64,000 nucleotides of DNA from Neospora caninum Liverpool (lineage: Eukaryota; Apicomplexa; Conoidasida; Eucoccidiorida; Sarcocystidae): contig NC_018390.1 in the NCBI RefSeq assembly GCF_000208865.1, positions 2,094,790 to 2,158,789 of the forward strand. Direction: 5' to 3'. Below are positions 13,588-26,541 of the stretch, in pieces. The notes under the pieces were generated by a model. The model ran no database searches. It was not told the origin of the DNA and saw nothing but the letters and a program-made list of their open reading frames with translations. Every line of letters begins with the position of its first letter. Within the stretch, counting starts at the first letter, position 1. The position numbers were made by a program, and so were the translations under genes.

Positions 13588-16500
13588 ATGAAACAGAAAA
13601 CCGCTTCGCGGCAGCTGGAACAGAAGGGAGGGCTGCTCGATGGAAAACCAGCGAAGCAGGGACGCGAAACGTTGCCGACCAAAACCCTTCAGAACCAGAA
13701 TGTGGCAGACCTAAAGGCCCACAAGCGGAGGCAAGTGCCCGAGATCGGGAGGACGAGTACCTCGGCCAACGTATCGCGGAAAACGCAGCCAACTGGAAGG
13801 CGGAGGGCTGCTGACACCGGCTCGGCGGAAAATGCAGAAAGCAGAGACTCGACACTGGACAACGAAAGCGAAGATGAACTCAATCTAGAGATGAACTCAA
13901 GCCATGAAGGCAGTGATCAGGACGAAGGGCCTCAGGACGGAGGCAAATTTCTGCTGAGTGAATCGTCGGAAGATGAAGATGAACCTGAGCTCGATCAGCG
14001 ATTTTCGGAGGTAAGATTCAGTGATGGGGCCACTGCATGTTCACAGTTGCTCTGCGTGTTTCGTCATGCAAGGTCTGCTGTAACAACCTTCATTTGCAGA
14101 ACGTGGCCGAAGATGATAGTCAAAATCACTTAAGACGTCCTGTTTTCCATACTCGACAGCTCCACGATGTCTTGTTTCTTGCTCGTACTATAAAAAACCC
14201 TTTCACTCCAACCAGATTCTCTGTTCATCCGTTCGCAGTGTCATCGTGAGCTGACAGAGGACAAAGATAAATTCGCTCCGCGTGTGATGCCAGATAAGGA
14301 AACTCGACGGGCGTGTTCACCCGCAGTGTGTTCAGGCGGAGTCATCGCGACCGCAATGTCGTTTAAAAGTGCCAGTCGTTTCGACACTGCCGAACGAAGT
14401 CTCTAAGTGAACATACAGGAGCGCCTCGTGGTGCACTGTCCACCCAGTGTTGCCCACTTCTGATCCGTAAAAAAATCGCACGCTGTTGTTCTCAGGGATT
14501 CGGAAGCGATTCGGAAGAGGAAGAGAACAGTACTTCGTCTGAGGGAGACGAAGATGAAGAGCGCCAGCAGGATCCAGTGTTAAAGAGGAAACGGAAAAGG
14601 TTTGCCGCCGGCAGCGAGGACGATGATGACGAAGATGAACCAGAGAGTGAGCCTAACAACCCCGCGAACGATACTCCCAGAGGAGGTGGTCGCTGCCAAG
14701 AAGGTTTGTTCCAGCAGTTATGTTGACAACCCATCCGATCGATGCGCTTGTCGAGCTCAGTGAATGTCATGCTTACTGGTGGCATTGTCTTTTTCCCTCG
14801 GCACATTTTCCCTCTGTGAATGCGGCTTCCTTCCCCATCGCAGGCCGTGGCGGGAAACCAGGAGCAGGCCTCAGTCTTTCTGGTGGAGTTGTTCTGGACC
14901 CGTCTTCAATGGATCTGGCCGCCGTCAAACAGCGCATGGGAGAGACGCTTCACAGTCTCGCGAACTTTGTCCAGTTTCGAGTCTCGCAAGAAAACAAACG
15001 GCGAAAAAACCTGGGGAATCAGCGATCTAAGGATACAGATGCCGATGGAGGAGTTGTCACGCGGCGACAGCTGATGGACAAGTTGGCTGCGGACATTGTT
15101 ACTTACTATCAGTATCGACCGGAGCTCGTGGAATATTTTCTTCAGGTATAGCGAAGCAGGCTACGTCAGAGTGGGCGAGCAGTCTGCGTCAATGGAACTC
15201 GAGTACTTGCGTGGTGCTGCGTTTTGGTTTCGCGCTAGAATGTAGCAATCCCCTGTATGCGTAAACCTTTGCTCGGACGGAACGGGGTAACCTCATAGTG
15301 TGCTTTTCGGTGAGAATCGTCTGGCGAGTGTAGCGCGGTACAGCCCAACACTTGCGGGGGGGCCAAGGTATGCCCCCTTCATCGCTAGCATCTGTGATTA
15401 TACCGGGCCATGCAAAAGAGTGGTGGTTTCTCTTGTTGAAACCAGATTTATTCTGCATGTCGGGATGCCAGTGTGCGATAGGTTAAACGTTGTGTCTTTC
15501 GTCCTCAAGGTGCATGCCCCTGCAATGGTAAAGCCAAGTGGCGCCACTGTGAAAAGACCGACTGTTTTGTTACCACTCAGCGGGTTTGTGGCACCCGGTT
15601 ACTCGTTGCAACGCGACGTGAAGTGTCTCAACATGCACGGCCGCTGACGTGGCACTAGACACAATCTTTTCTCGTTTTTTGTCCTTTCACGTTTGCAGCT
15701 TTTCAAACCCCAGGAGGCGTATGCTTTCTTCGAAGCGAACGAGGAAAACCGCCCTATGACGCTGCGAACGAATTCGTTAAAGACCAGACGGTAATACTGG
15801 GGGTCATAGAAGTTGTTGAATCTCTCCGGGCAGTTAGTAGAATGATCAGTTGCTGGCATTCTATCAACAGACAAACCGATCCACCAGTGGTAGTGTCATC
15901 TCAGGATGGAGAGGGCCTCAGTAGTGAAACTCCCGTCTGCGTGGATACTAGTCGCTTAGTAGTCGTGACAGTTCAAGGGAGAAGTAGTGCGCGGGGGTCC
16001 ATATGAGAGCCCGCCAATACATATTTTTTAAACACAGATCCCCTTGAGAACTCTTCCTTCTCTTCGGAACTCCTGTACACAAATTAACGTATCATATGCT
16101 TTCTTCTTGCGTACACATTGTCAGTCGCGACCTGGCAGCTGCGCTGATTGCGCGTGGGTGCAATGTTGATCCCCTTGGCGACTGGACGAAAGTTGGACTT
16201 AAAGTATACGAGTCCTCAGTCCCTGTTGGCGCTACTCCCGAGTACTTGGCCGGGCATTACATGCTGCAATCGGCTGCCTCCCTAATTCCCGTGATGGCTC
16301 TTGCTCCTCAACCAGGTGAGTTGTAACGGTTGTGATCGTCCAGGCCTGGCTGGGTAGCGGTGTAAGAAGTGGGAATTGGATGAATCACTTTTCATCGTGC
16401 AGCTGTTCACAGACTGGTGCCGTATCTGTGTGCATGTTTTGTTGGCAGGTGAAAAGGTCGTGGACATGGCAGCCGCTCCAGGTGGCAAGACTACGTACAT

Positions 16501-19286
16501 TGCGCAGCTGCTCAAGAACGAAGGTATCCTCTTTGCAAATGACGCAAAAAAAGAGCGATGCACGTCCCTCATGGCCAATCTGCATAGGTACGGACAGGCA
16601 AGGATATAACAAATAAATATGCCAGTGGCGTGGAAACGCGGGAGCTCGCCGGGGATCACCGTATATTCCATGATGGCGTCCAAAGCCGACAGCAGTTCCA
16701 TGCTTCCGGTCGGCCTCTTCTTCGCCTCTTCACCGTGTGCGGCGGATCTGATCGCCTGATATCTGAACGTTCGGTGCTTGCGTCGTGAACCTCTCCGGGA
16801 GGCAAACTGTCGTGTTGGTGCGTTTGTGGTAACATTTCACTTGCAGGCTTGGTGTGACCAACTGCATCGTCAGTTGTGTGGATGGCCGCACTCTGCCGAC
16901 CATTTTGCCTCCTATGGACCGTGCCCTATTGGATGCACCGTGCACGGGAAGTGGCATCATCGCGAGAGATCCCTCTATCAAGGTAAGGATGGGTGATATT
17001 CTTGGCGGTAAAAAGAAACGCGGTGGAGGACGTCCGGCCAGCGAGTTCTGTGCTGATCGGAAGGCGCGACGGGTCAACGGCGCCGCAGGACGTGTGTCCT
17101 TGAAGTGTGCCAGAGGCAATCTTTTCTGCTTGCGACTGTCCCGCGTGTGTCTATCTGAAGGTGAAGAGAAAACCGGAAGACTTCGCGGAACATTCCAAAC
17201 TGCAGAAGCAGCTTCTGTGTGCGGCCGTAGACGCCGTCAATGCGGACTCCCCAACGGGAGGCTACATTGTGTACTCCACGTGCAGGTGAGCGTCCACACG
17301 AAATAACCTGATCGGTGCAGTCTTCGCGGCCCCAAAACTCACCCATCACCCGTGCTAGAGAACAAAATTGTTCGGCTGGCAAGCCTGTGTCGTGAGATTC
17401 ATGAAAATGTGAACTAATCGTTCACAGGCAGGAAACCTGGCGCACGCGAAGCACTCGACTGTCGATCGCTTGGAGAGTCAGGGACCGGGGGGGCGGGGGC
17501 GGGAGCGGGGGGGAGAGGGGGCAGCCACTGGGCGACAGTGGTCGACGTTTATGTGCAGGAACCATTGTCTGATGAAGACAGTTGCTTCCCAGTTCCGCGG
17601 ATCGCATTGTGGAGTGGTCCTGTAGGTGCCAGGCACGTAGTGCAAGCGGCGAGGGGCTTCTGAAGTTTTTGAGGTCAAGAGGAGCATTGGCAGTGTGCAT
17701 GTGTGCCTTTGTCCTCAGTATTTCAGTTGAAGAAAACGAACAAGTTGTGGACTACATTTTGACGGCAAGAAAGGTGAAACTCGTTCCTCTCGGTACGTCT
17801 CGCTGGTACCGCATCCGACCACCATTTTAGACATATTCCAGGTCGTCTTCCAGGTGACCTTGTCCTTACCGCTCTTGTCGCCGACTCGCTCTGGCTCGAG
17901 GAAAGCCGTTAGCGTCTGCACATGTTTCCACCCAGTATTTGTTTGGTTGAGCGAATCGCCACGTGCCGTTCGATATGTCTCTCCGTGGTTTCTGCCTAGC
18001 ACCCGGGGGCACACATTCGAGCCCATTGGTTTCAATCGCGAGACTCACCACCAAGTGCTGCGGTGATCTTTTCTGTGGTTGTACCAGGCGTCGATATCGG
18101 CGTGCCTGGACTCTCCGGATTCCGCGGCCGGCAATTCCACCACTCGATCCCGTTGTACACCCGGCGCTTCTACCCGCACGTGAACAATTTTGACGGCTTT
18201 TTCGTGGCAAAGTTTAAGAAGCTGTCGAACAAGAAGCCAGAGCGTGTGCAAAAGGATCGACGCAAGCACAACCCTTTCGTCAAAGTGAGCAGTGCGTCAG
18301 CTCCACCGAGCGTATCGGTGACACGGGTTAAAGTAACGCGGTAGCGGCAGGAAAGATAGAGTGCTTCGATGGGGAGACTGGCCCAATATGCCACCTTAGA
18401 GGATTCGGTCCTGATCCTTTTAACTGGCTGCTTCTCAGGTGTGGGATAAAGAGCACTGGACTCCAGAATGCATGGATCAGCTGATGACTTTCCCGGAGGA
18501 TGATAAGACAGAAATGAACAAGCCGAACACGAAGGTAGGTTTGTTTCTTGACGCCAGCATGGAGACCCTCCTCGTATAGCGTCTTTCCGTACTCCCTTTA
18601 AACTCAGTTTGCAAGTGCCTCTAGGGAGGCCTGCCTCTTCTGCGCAGATTGCTAGCTTCATTACCAACTGTCCACGCGGTGCCCGCGACCGTGTGTAGGC
18701 GTGTCAGCATGGAGGTGTGGTGCTATTTTGACATCGTCGTTAAAACGTTTTTGCGTGATGAAGTGATCACTGTTCGTATCTTCCCGTTGCGTATTCGCAG
18801 GCGACTAACCGCAACGGCTCAGCGCCGCCGCCCAAGAGGGAACGAGGACATAAATCAGGGCAGGACAAGGCAATTCCGAATTCGGAGTCGAAAAAGAAAT
18901 CTTCTGCTCGGAACACTGCCGTCGGAGGAAAACCCAAGGCGCCGAACCCTCCAGGCGTCGCCTCTAGGAGTGAGAGTAGTGCGAGCTCAGCGGCAGCCGA
19001 AACAGCAGCAGGTCCGGCCAAGGCGAAGCGGGCGCAGCAGACCGCAAACGTCAAGGGGGAGAGAAGCCAGTCAACATCCAATGATTCGTCCAACGATATT
19101 CCTAGTCGTGCGGCCACAGAGGATATCGGTGGAGGGACGGGATCCGCGGAAAGGTTAGTTAGCAAAGGTCAAAATCACTCCGGAAGAAAAGTCGGTGCGA
19201 CTAAACAAAGTACTTCCCTGAAGGCACAAGCCAGAGGAGGGATTTCTAAGAAGCGTGCGAAGGTTGAGGGTGTGGGGACGCAGTAA
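13588..19286 (+). CDS. NOP2: NOP2/NSUN1 25S/28S rRNA (cytosine-C5) methyltransferase
   Basis: Nucleolar SAM-dependent m5C methyltransferase needed for large ribosomal subunit assembly. Twelve exons: 13588-14010, 14496-14703, 14844-15145, 15699-15790, 16125-16315, 16449-16587, 16847-16982, 17161-17285, 17719-17792, 18088-18284, 18439-18534 and 18801-19286; 822 residues, all phases agree. Residues 1-240 are lysine- and acid-rich, as in other NOP2 N-termini. The conserved core starts near 270. [12 protein letters not shown] and [18 protein letters not shown] mark the NOL1/NOP2 domain. The SAM site is [10 protein letters not shown] (411-420). The two active-site cysteines are present: DAPC (Cys484) and YSTCS (Cys538, created across the exon 8/9 junction). 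[11 protein letters not shown] closes the fold. The last exon (from 662) encodes a basic Ser/Ala/Lys tail ending in [12 protein letters not shown] sequence, a likely nucleolar signal. The start ATG is the first in the frame. Confidence 0.95.
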
Positions 19287-21690
19287 GGCTTGCGTCGTAT
19301 TTTTCTCTTTAGTGCGCTGCCTTTGCCATGATTTTACTGTTCTCTGGTTCACCGAAGCAAGTTGACTAAAGCCCGCTCTTTGCCAGTCTGTTGACTCGTG
19401 CTTGCCTCTAACACCGCAACGAAGAGAAACCCTCTATCGGTACGTGTTAACGTGGAATGCGGAGCAGGCTCTTTCGAAGGACCGAGCAGGCAACGCGTGT
19501 GGTTCCCGATCCCTTTTATCACAGGAAAGGGGAATGTTCAGCGATCCTGCCGACAAGACAGAAGCCGTTGCACCGAGGGTTCTTGTGAAGGACGACCCTT
19601 AAGTGCTTGAAATTTTACTCTTCACAGCATTGGAGCGGGATGCAACTTCGTACGGGTCAGTTTTGGCACATTGCGAACATTTTGCAGACATATTTTGAGG
19701 CACAAGGAAACACGTATTTCTCGGAGCGCTGCTGGTGTCGTTTGGGGCACGTTTAGTGCTTGGAGAGAGCACAATGCCGGCTGGGTAGATACGTCTTGCG
19801 TATGGTAGAGAGCTAGTGGATGCAAGAGCAGAAGCGGAGTTGAAACTCACACTGATATCCTGACAAAGATCTGATTCTGCCAACAGCATTTGTCGGAATT
19901 TGCGGGGGACACTTGGCAACCACTGAAGAAATAAAGAGAGGATGCCGCCTGCACGACACGAGAAACTGGAAGGAGACAAGCTTGGGAAATGTCAACCTCT
20001 GTGGCATTCTGCTGTTTGTTTTGATTAAAGAGATATCTAAATGAACACACTGGCTAGCAGTGAACCCGCTGCGAGTGTGCGTGCCTTGCACTCTCCTGTA
20101 GCAAAGGTGCAGTTGCCAGGGCGTATTTCCGTTCTTCGCGCTGCTGTTGGAGCAGGGGCACAGTCAAAAAGTGTGTGATGTCTCGGACTCAAACACCCTG
20201 TCGGGCGTTTCGGTCTGGATGATTGAAGCCTTGCCTGCCCTCCCCCGCGCGCCGACAACATGCAGGCACCTTGGACAAGACTCCGATGTGCACTGTACAG
20301 TTTTTGGGGACCGGAGCTTTTTTGGCCCCCGGTCGTAAGTAAGCTGTCATTGTGATGTCACTCCACGTTCCTATAAGTTGGGGGAAGGGAAAAGGACGGT
20401 GCAGGCCGTGCCGCCGAAACCTGCTTGAGCGCCCCCCTTAGCCATCCGGCGAAGAAAGAGTGCGGTTCCGTACCGAGTCACTGGAGGGAACCGCAGGGCA
20501 CCTCCCGCTCGTTGGCACTGGCGACACTGCCTCTGAGACCAGTGCCGTAGAGTGAAGTTTGTTGGCCGTAACTCGTCAGCAACAGAGAGAGTTCTCTCCC
20601 GCTTGAAAATGGTCTTCCTCCATGTCTGAAGACGGTTTTTGTTACTTTCGCAAGCCACGAAGTTCCACTTTCTTGAGTTGCATTCGGCGTGTTTCGGCGG
20701 CCGTTATCGAATCCACACACACTGTCGCATGTACTGGGAGGCCGTGCCGCGAGCTCTGTATGGACACCGGGGATCTGCCTTGGTGCCGCGGTGCTGTGGG
20801 CTCCTTGTGGAACATCTGTGTTGGACTCTATTTTGAAGAACTTTCTTGGGTGGCGTTACGGCAGAAACGAATGGGCCCTGTTGGCTGAGAGAAGCATCGC
20901 TCTTTGGGCTGGACACCGCTCGTTCCCACCCCCCCCCCCCCGGAAAGGCGAAAGTCTCGCAGGTTAACGGCGGCATTGCTCCGTGTTCCCCGTGTCTTCT
21001 TTGGCAAAACGCGGATGTCAGCAAAGCAGGTTTGTTTTTTGTCTCTCCTTGCGTTCATACCTAGGAGTGTTGCCAGTGACGTGAACGAATTTTGAACTGT
21101 CGAATTCACCCTAGTGTGCGGGTTTGTTCACCCACGTTTGGCCAAAGTTCCTGCAGCTGTTTAACAAAAAAATTCTCGCCAAGAATCTTCTGCCTCGCAC
21201 GTGCTGTCAGCGACCTTCCACGCCAGTGCATAGGCCTCTCGACGTCGCCATCCACTTTTTGACTGCGCGTGGAAACTGTCTATTTCGAGTGATCCAGAGT
21301 GATTTTTCTTCTTACCGTGCTTTTCGCTCGTCAAAGGCGCGGCACGTGTGCCTCGTGTCTCTTGTCTCCGGCCATGAGAGATATTTGAACCGGCTCTGAT
21401 CCAAGGGAGGCGCATTCTGCAACACTCCACTGTGTACAGGAAGTGGACGTGCTGCTTGTTCCCCCCCGTCGGCCGGGTCTCGTTGTTACTGTTCCGTTGC
21501 CCCCAGCGCCCCCGAGCAGCATTACGTTTTGTGAAATGTGGAAACATTTCGGTTCAGCATGCCGTCGATAGTTAGAGTCGTCTTTGAGCGGCCAAAATCT
21601 CTCTTCTGTCCTTCCTCTTTGCCCGCTTTCGGATGACCAACGCTCAGTTCGCCTCCCGAGCCCAGGCTATATCTCAGCGCAGTTGCAAAC
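19287..21690. other. Intergenic, no gene seen
   Basis: This holds the 3' end of the NOP2 transcript and the upstream region of the transporter, both on the plus strand. Only short overlapping frames are present. A C13 run lies at 20929-20941. Confidence 0.5.
20929..20941 (+). repeat. C13 homopolymer
   Basis: Thirteen C in a row, in the region upstream of the nucleoside transporter. Confidence 0.9.
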
Positions 21691-24399
21691 ATGGCTGGTC
21701 TGGACGCGCTGTTCCTCGAGGATGTCGACCTGGATGGGCCTCTGAGGGCCTCTGCGGCGGGCAGCTCCACGCCTCGCAGCCGAGGCGACTCGGCAGTCGC
21801 AAACCAGCAGGATGCACACCCTCCTGCGTTTAACAAGGTTGCCTTCCTGCACTGTTTGACGCCCCCCAGCTTGCGCAGCAGTTCCTGGAGTGAGGGGGTC
21901 GAGGGGCAAGATGACAGTTCATTGTGCTCCAAAGTGCTGCGGAAGGCCTCTAGTAATCTCTCTCTGTATCGAACTAGCGATGGCAAGGAAAGCGCGCTGG
22001 GCTCCAGCCAGTCTCCTGGCCCCAGGGGCCCGGCTTCTGGAGAACCGCCGTGTCATGGCGTGGAAACGTCATGCCCATTCACTGCACGAGACCACTTCGC
22101 TGGGTTTCTCACGTTCCTCATTTGTGGAGTTTGCTCGCTGTCTTGCTGGCAATTTCTCCTCTCCATGACGCCGTACATTGAAATGACTTTCTTCGATTCG
22201 ACACCGATTGGAAACTCGCTCCTGGGTGTCTACCAGATCGGCTGCATTTGTGTACAGTTAGTCCTCATGTTCATCGTGGACAGCATGCAGCCGTGGATTG
22301 TTATTGCGGCAGCCATAGTCGACGCTGGCCTCGCGGTCCTCTTTCCCCTCGTTGTCACTGTGGCTCCAAACAGTTCCAAAGCTGCTCTCATGCACGTTGT
22401 GTCGCTGCTCTTTGGAGTCAGTGCCGGGGTCATCTGCGGGGGCAGCATCCCCGTCGCCAGCGCCATGCCGTACAACTTCATTGGGTCTTTCTCAATGGGT
22501 AAGAAAAGGCTAACATGTCAAAAGAGAATTCAGTCTGGTCAGGAAGGGCATTATGCCATATCCGCGGGCCTTCCGTAACGCGTCGCTGGGTCAAAAAAAA
22601 CCAGTCCAGGACCACGTACGGCTATGCAGTGCATCAGCCGGACAAGGAAGTGTCAGCCGCCTGGTAGTCGCAGCGAAACCAAGGTGATGTGCCTCTTGCG
22701 TGAAATCCCTTTTCCGAAGGCAAGGGACTTTTTTTTAGTGAGTTGAAGAAGTAGTGACAGGTCCGTCTTCCAGCTTTCTCGCAGGTGGCGGCGGCGATGT
22801 GCTCATAGTCGAATTCGACGCTCAGAAACCGGATGAGATTTCTTCGCGTATGCGGGGATGCTGGGACGGGAAAGGCTCATGCGTTGCGTCGGCACTGTCG
22901 CTGTGTCTCCGTCTCTGCGGGGAAAGGAGACGATCCGTAGTGGCAGTCTCCTCCCAGGGGTATTTAATAGCCCTTGAGCAGGGATCTCGGGGCGAGAAAA
23001 GGCGTAATTCTGTACCGGGATTCCATGAAGGAACTCGCGAACGACACCCGCCGCGAGCACCAGTGAAAATCCAAAGGCCCTTGCGGTCTTCTGTCTTGTG
23101 TCTGCAGGCCAAGGTGTCGCGGGGATTCTCAGCTTCGGTGTGAATCTCATCTTCTCCACGTACCTCTTCGACCTCGGGACCACGGCGGGCGTGTCCTCGA
23201 TGCTCTGGCTGGTGTTTGGCATCTCAGCAGTTATCTCCTGCATTTCCGCGGGGCTCCTGTTCTTCGCAGTACGACAGCCGTGGGCTGCTCGGCAGCTCGC
23301 TCGGTACTGGGAGGCGAAACGCGGCCGCAGGCAAGGCAGTCGGTGGGCCGAGATCCAGCGTCGATGGAGATGTCCAGCAGTCGAGAGAGAGCTCCCCGTC
23401 ATTCGAAACGAGGCATTCGTGCACGATCAAGGAGACCAGAAGGGGCCAACTGACCCGGAGAAGAAACGGAACTCGCCACGCCAAAGCGAGAAGAAATCGA
23501 CGACGCTGGACTGTGATGTGGATCTGTCTGGGCACGCGACGCAGAGAAGGGAAGGTGCATGTAGCGTCGCTGTTTCTTTCCCTGCATCTGAGGTCGAGTT
23601 CGCATCCACAGCCTCCAAAGCACAGAGAGAGGAATCGGAAGTGGCAGAGGAAAAGTGTCCCGGGACGCCGTCTTTTGTGGTCGGGAAAGGGAAGCATGTC
23701 GGCTGTTCGAGGGTTGCCGGCAGCAACGCGCAGTCGGAAGAATCAAGACGCGGGTCCGCACCTGCACAGGCCTTTTCTCCAGGGATCGACAACGAATTGT
23801 CCGTCGGAAGCCGCGAAGGCACAGAGTGCGAAGTCACTCTCGATGCGATGAACGATGAGCGCAACTGGCCATCGCGAGGATGGCGGTTTTTCTTGCGAGA
23901 CTCTGGCGTTTTCCTCTTTTGCGTCTTCTTCAACTTCTTCGTCACTCTCAACCTCTTCCCGCGAGTCGGACCCATCATGTGGCACTATCCTGGTTTCGCT
24001 AAGAACGGCCCGCAGTACATTATCCTCTTCGGCCTCTTCTCTATCGGGGATCTCTGCGGGAAGTCCATTCCAGATCTCGCTGCGCTTTTCCCACGCTGGG
24101 GTCGGTGGTTTACGATCTCGGAGAAAATGCTTCTTCCCGTTGTGTTGAGTCGGACGCTTTTTGCAGTTTTCTTCCTCTTGGGTGCGTATCTCGTGAACGC
24201 GTTTTTCAATGCTTTCGCTCTCTACGTCATTCTCATCTTACTCCTCTCTGTGACTAGCGGCTGGTGTGCGACAGCGTCGATGATGTACGCATGTGCCTCC
24301 GTTAAGCGGTTCGAGGAAAAGGAGATTGTCGGACCGATGTCGGTCCTGATGCTTCTCGTAGGGATCATGACCGGGGTCTACTCCGCCCTAGCGTACTAG
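21691..24399 (+). CDS. Equilibrative nucleoside transporter (SLC29/ENT family)
   Basis: A plasma-membrane purine nucleoside/nucleobase carrier of the ENT family; apicomplexans cannot make purines and depend on such uptake. Two exons, 21691-22498 and 23108-24399, encode 699 residues. The first 134 residues are hydrophilic. TM1 spans about 135-158, followed by MTPYIEMTFF, the ENT counterpart of the PWN...F segment. Further hydrophobic segments lead to the splice junction at the ENT signature GQGVAGIL (about 270-277). A hydrophilic loop of about 195 residues (333-527), rich in Ser/Glu/Arg, separates TM6 from TM7. Five more hydrophobic segments end at the C-terminus, giving 11 in total as in the family. 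Typical ENTs are 400-480 residues, so both the N-terminus and the central loop are expanded. Which of the several parasite ENTs this is I cannot say. Confidence 0.88.
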
Positions 24400-25317
24400 A
24401 GAGGAAATGAAGAACCCTTTACCGGTGGCGGGTTCCAACCTGTGAATTTTCATACCCAGACCTGCGTTCTTGGACGCACAATCGTCCCGACTTCATGTGC
24501 CGTTGCACAGCTTCAAGCCTGTTTACCCATACGCGTGCGTCGGCATGCACGTACACGGGGAATGACGTGGGCAAGTACTGTCGTGAACAGTCCAAGGTGC
24601 TGCCACGGGATCTGTCTCTATGTTTGTGAGGCTTTTTTACAACGCAACGTCCGCCGTGTTCTTCCCGTTTCTCTGCGTCGGGTAGTCTCTACAGATTTTG
24701 TGGGTTGCCTGTTCTGCGCGAGCAGTTCCCCAGTTTTCCCCGCCTGATCTATGGCCCACAGAAGAAGCGTCCACGCGTCTGGCAGTTTGTTGAAAGACAT
24801 GGGGCGAAACAGACACTAAGGAAGATTGGAAAGACTGTATCTTGTTTCCTGTTTTCTGTCGATACACCAATGGCGTTTGTCGCCAAGACAGGAGATTTTC
24901 TGTCTGCTGACGGGCAGCCGTCCACCCGCAACAGTTGAACGGTCACGGTCCACGCTCTCGAGACGTTCTGTAGAACACAACCCTTCTTGGCACGCCTGGG
25001 CTGTTCTCCACGGCTTACACTTGGAGACAAAACGAAATCCGCGCAACTGAGGCGTTTTCCCCGTGCAAACGGCGTGGAAACCGTAGAACTCCCTGTGAAA
25101 ATCTGCTGCGGAGTTGCAGCAGGCAACGTACTCAGACACGGCAGGTAGCAACACCGAGAAAATAAGCGTGTAAGTCGCATCACACACACACACACACATG
25201 ACAGCACCCCTGGAGGCGTGTTTGGACGAAGACGCATCTCCGCAACGGAGTGTAACGCCTCGGAGAGGGTAGACTGAGGGGCGCCGAGGCAGCTCGCGCT
25301 CGGCAGCCTCGCCTCTC
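24400..25317. other. Convergent intergenic region
   Basis: About 0.9 kb between the transporter (plus) and the secreted-protein gene (minus), which converge, so it should hold both 3' untranslated regions. It contains a CA repeat at 25181-25198 and nothing else I can support. Confidence 0.5.
25181..25198 (+). repeat. (CA)9 microsatellite
   Basis: Nine perfect CA units in the convergent 3' region. Confidence 0.9.
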
Positions 25318-26292
25318 TCAGTTCTTTTTTGAGTTCCGCTTCTTCTTTGGGGACGACCTGGGTCCAAGAATATCAGCAAACTGCTTCCTGGCCTCTTCCT
25401 TGTTAAGGCGAAGTCCCACCACGCGTGGACCTCCGTCGGGGGGAGGAGGTTTCCGCTGCGTTATTTTCATCTCAATGGGTGGCGCTGTGGGGTCAAAGAA
25501 ATTCTTCAAAATCTCCGGATCAGGCTTTTCGCCCTCTTGTGTGTCATCATCGGTGCGTTTCTCTGTTTCCTCTCTCACCTCGTCCTCAGGGCGGTCCTCT
25601 GATTCGCCTGATTTGGCGCCTGCCTCTGAAGCTGCAGACTGTTTGCCGTTGCTGTGTCGCTTGGCAGAATTTTTCGGTTCATACCGAGAAACGTTTTCTT
25701 CCCCGTAAACCGACTTCATGAGGTCATTCCACTTCTCGACAGCGTGCTTGCCTTTTCCCTTTGCAATTTTCTTCGTGGTATAACCGACCCACTCTTGACA
25801 CAACTTGCCGTCCTCTCCGTCGTCGCCCCATTTATCCAGATACGTTTGCAGAAGGTATAGCAGATCTTCTGCCTCGTCAACCAATTGCCAAGGATCATCC
25901 ATCTCTTCATCCGACGCGCAGTCATCGTCGGAGACACCCGGCTCACTAGAGACAGAACCGCGTCGTTCCTGTTGCGTCCCAGACCGTTCATTATCGGACG
26001 CGGCTTCAGCTCTGGGGGACGGAGGCGAGTTCTGCGCAGCGGTGCCGGGAGCGCTCCCTTCAGCTTCTTTTTCTGCTTTTGCTTCTTTCGGCCGCTTCGG
26101 ATCTCCTTTCCTTCTCACTCGCTGATGCACTGCGGTGGTGCCCGCATTTCCGAAGAACCCCTGAAGAGACGCGTCACGATCTTTCTTTGTCTGACATCCC
26201 AACGACTGCAGGAGCTTGTATTCTGCGCGCAGGAGAGCACCCCAGGCGGTCAACGACACCGTCAGCAAAAAAACATGTCCAGCACGCAACAT
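25318..26292 (-). CDS. Secreted acidic, largely disordered protein of unknown function
   Basis: A single-exon frame of 324 residues opening with a true ATG. Residues 1-23 form a signal-peptide-like segment with hydrophobic core VFLLTVSLTAWGALL; no later membrane segment is present. Residues 55-135 are low-complexity and rich in Lys, Glu, Ala and Ser. Residues about 135-200 are more ordered-looking, with a helical LLYLLQTYLDKWGDD block, WVGYTTKKIAKGKGKHAVEKW and MKSVYGEENVSRYEP. A second acidic region follows, then DPTAPPIEMKITQRKPPPP, and the protein ends in PKKKRNSKKN, which resembles a basic nuclear signal. This layout is shared by several exported coccidian secretory proteins, but I recognise no family and assign no function. 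The 5' end is only 250 bp from the end of the ankyrin frame on the same strand. Confidence 0.7.
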   Translation of the reverse strand: MLRAGHVFLLTVSLTAWGALLRAEYKLLQSLGCQTKKDRDASLQGFFGNAGTTAVHQRVRRKGDPKRPKEAKAEKEAEGSAPGTAAQNSPPSPRAEAASDNERSGTQQERRGSVSSEPGVSDDDCASDEEMDDPWQLVDEAEDLLYLLQTYLDKWGDDGEDGKLCQEWVGYTTKKIAKGKGKHAVEKWNDLMKSVYGEENVSRYEPKNSAKRHSNGKQSAASEAGAKSGESEDRPEDEVREETEKRTDDDTQEGEKPDPEILKNFFDPTAPPIEMKITQRKPPPPDGGPRVVGLRLNKEEARKQFADILGPRSSPKKKRNSKKN

Positions 26293-26541
26293 GAAAACGG
26301 CGCCCTTCTATTCCTGCCTAGTACGGCATCGTTCTGGGGTGTTCTGCGGGAATCACGATGATCCTACTTATACAGGATGTGGCTCGGATGGCCAGTAGAC
26401 CAGACCCGAACTCTGCACCAGAGACAGCCAACCGCAGCGGGGCACAGCGCCTTCCAACACCGAAGATTCCACAGCTTTCGACTGTTCAACTCACTGATCA
26501 GGAACGCGCGGAGTGTATACGCCTCCCGATCAGGCGGTTAC

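Noticed and set aside
18767..19165. Minus-strand frame of 132 codons in the last NOP2 exon
   Set aside because: The plus strand encodes the in-phase NOP2 C-terminal tail ending at 19286, and the minus frame has no support of its own.
23224..23985. Several long minus-strand frames opposite the transporter loop
   Set aside because: They are antisense shadows of the second ENT exon, which has continuous family similarity on both sides.
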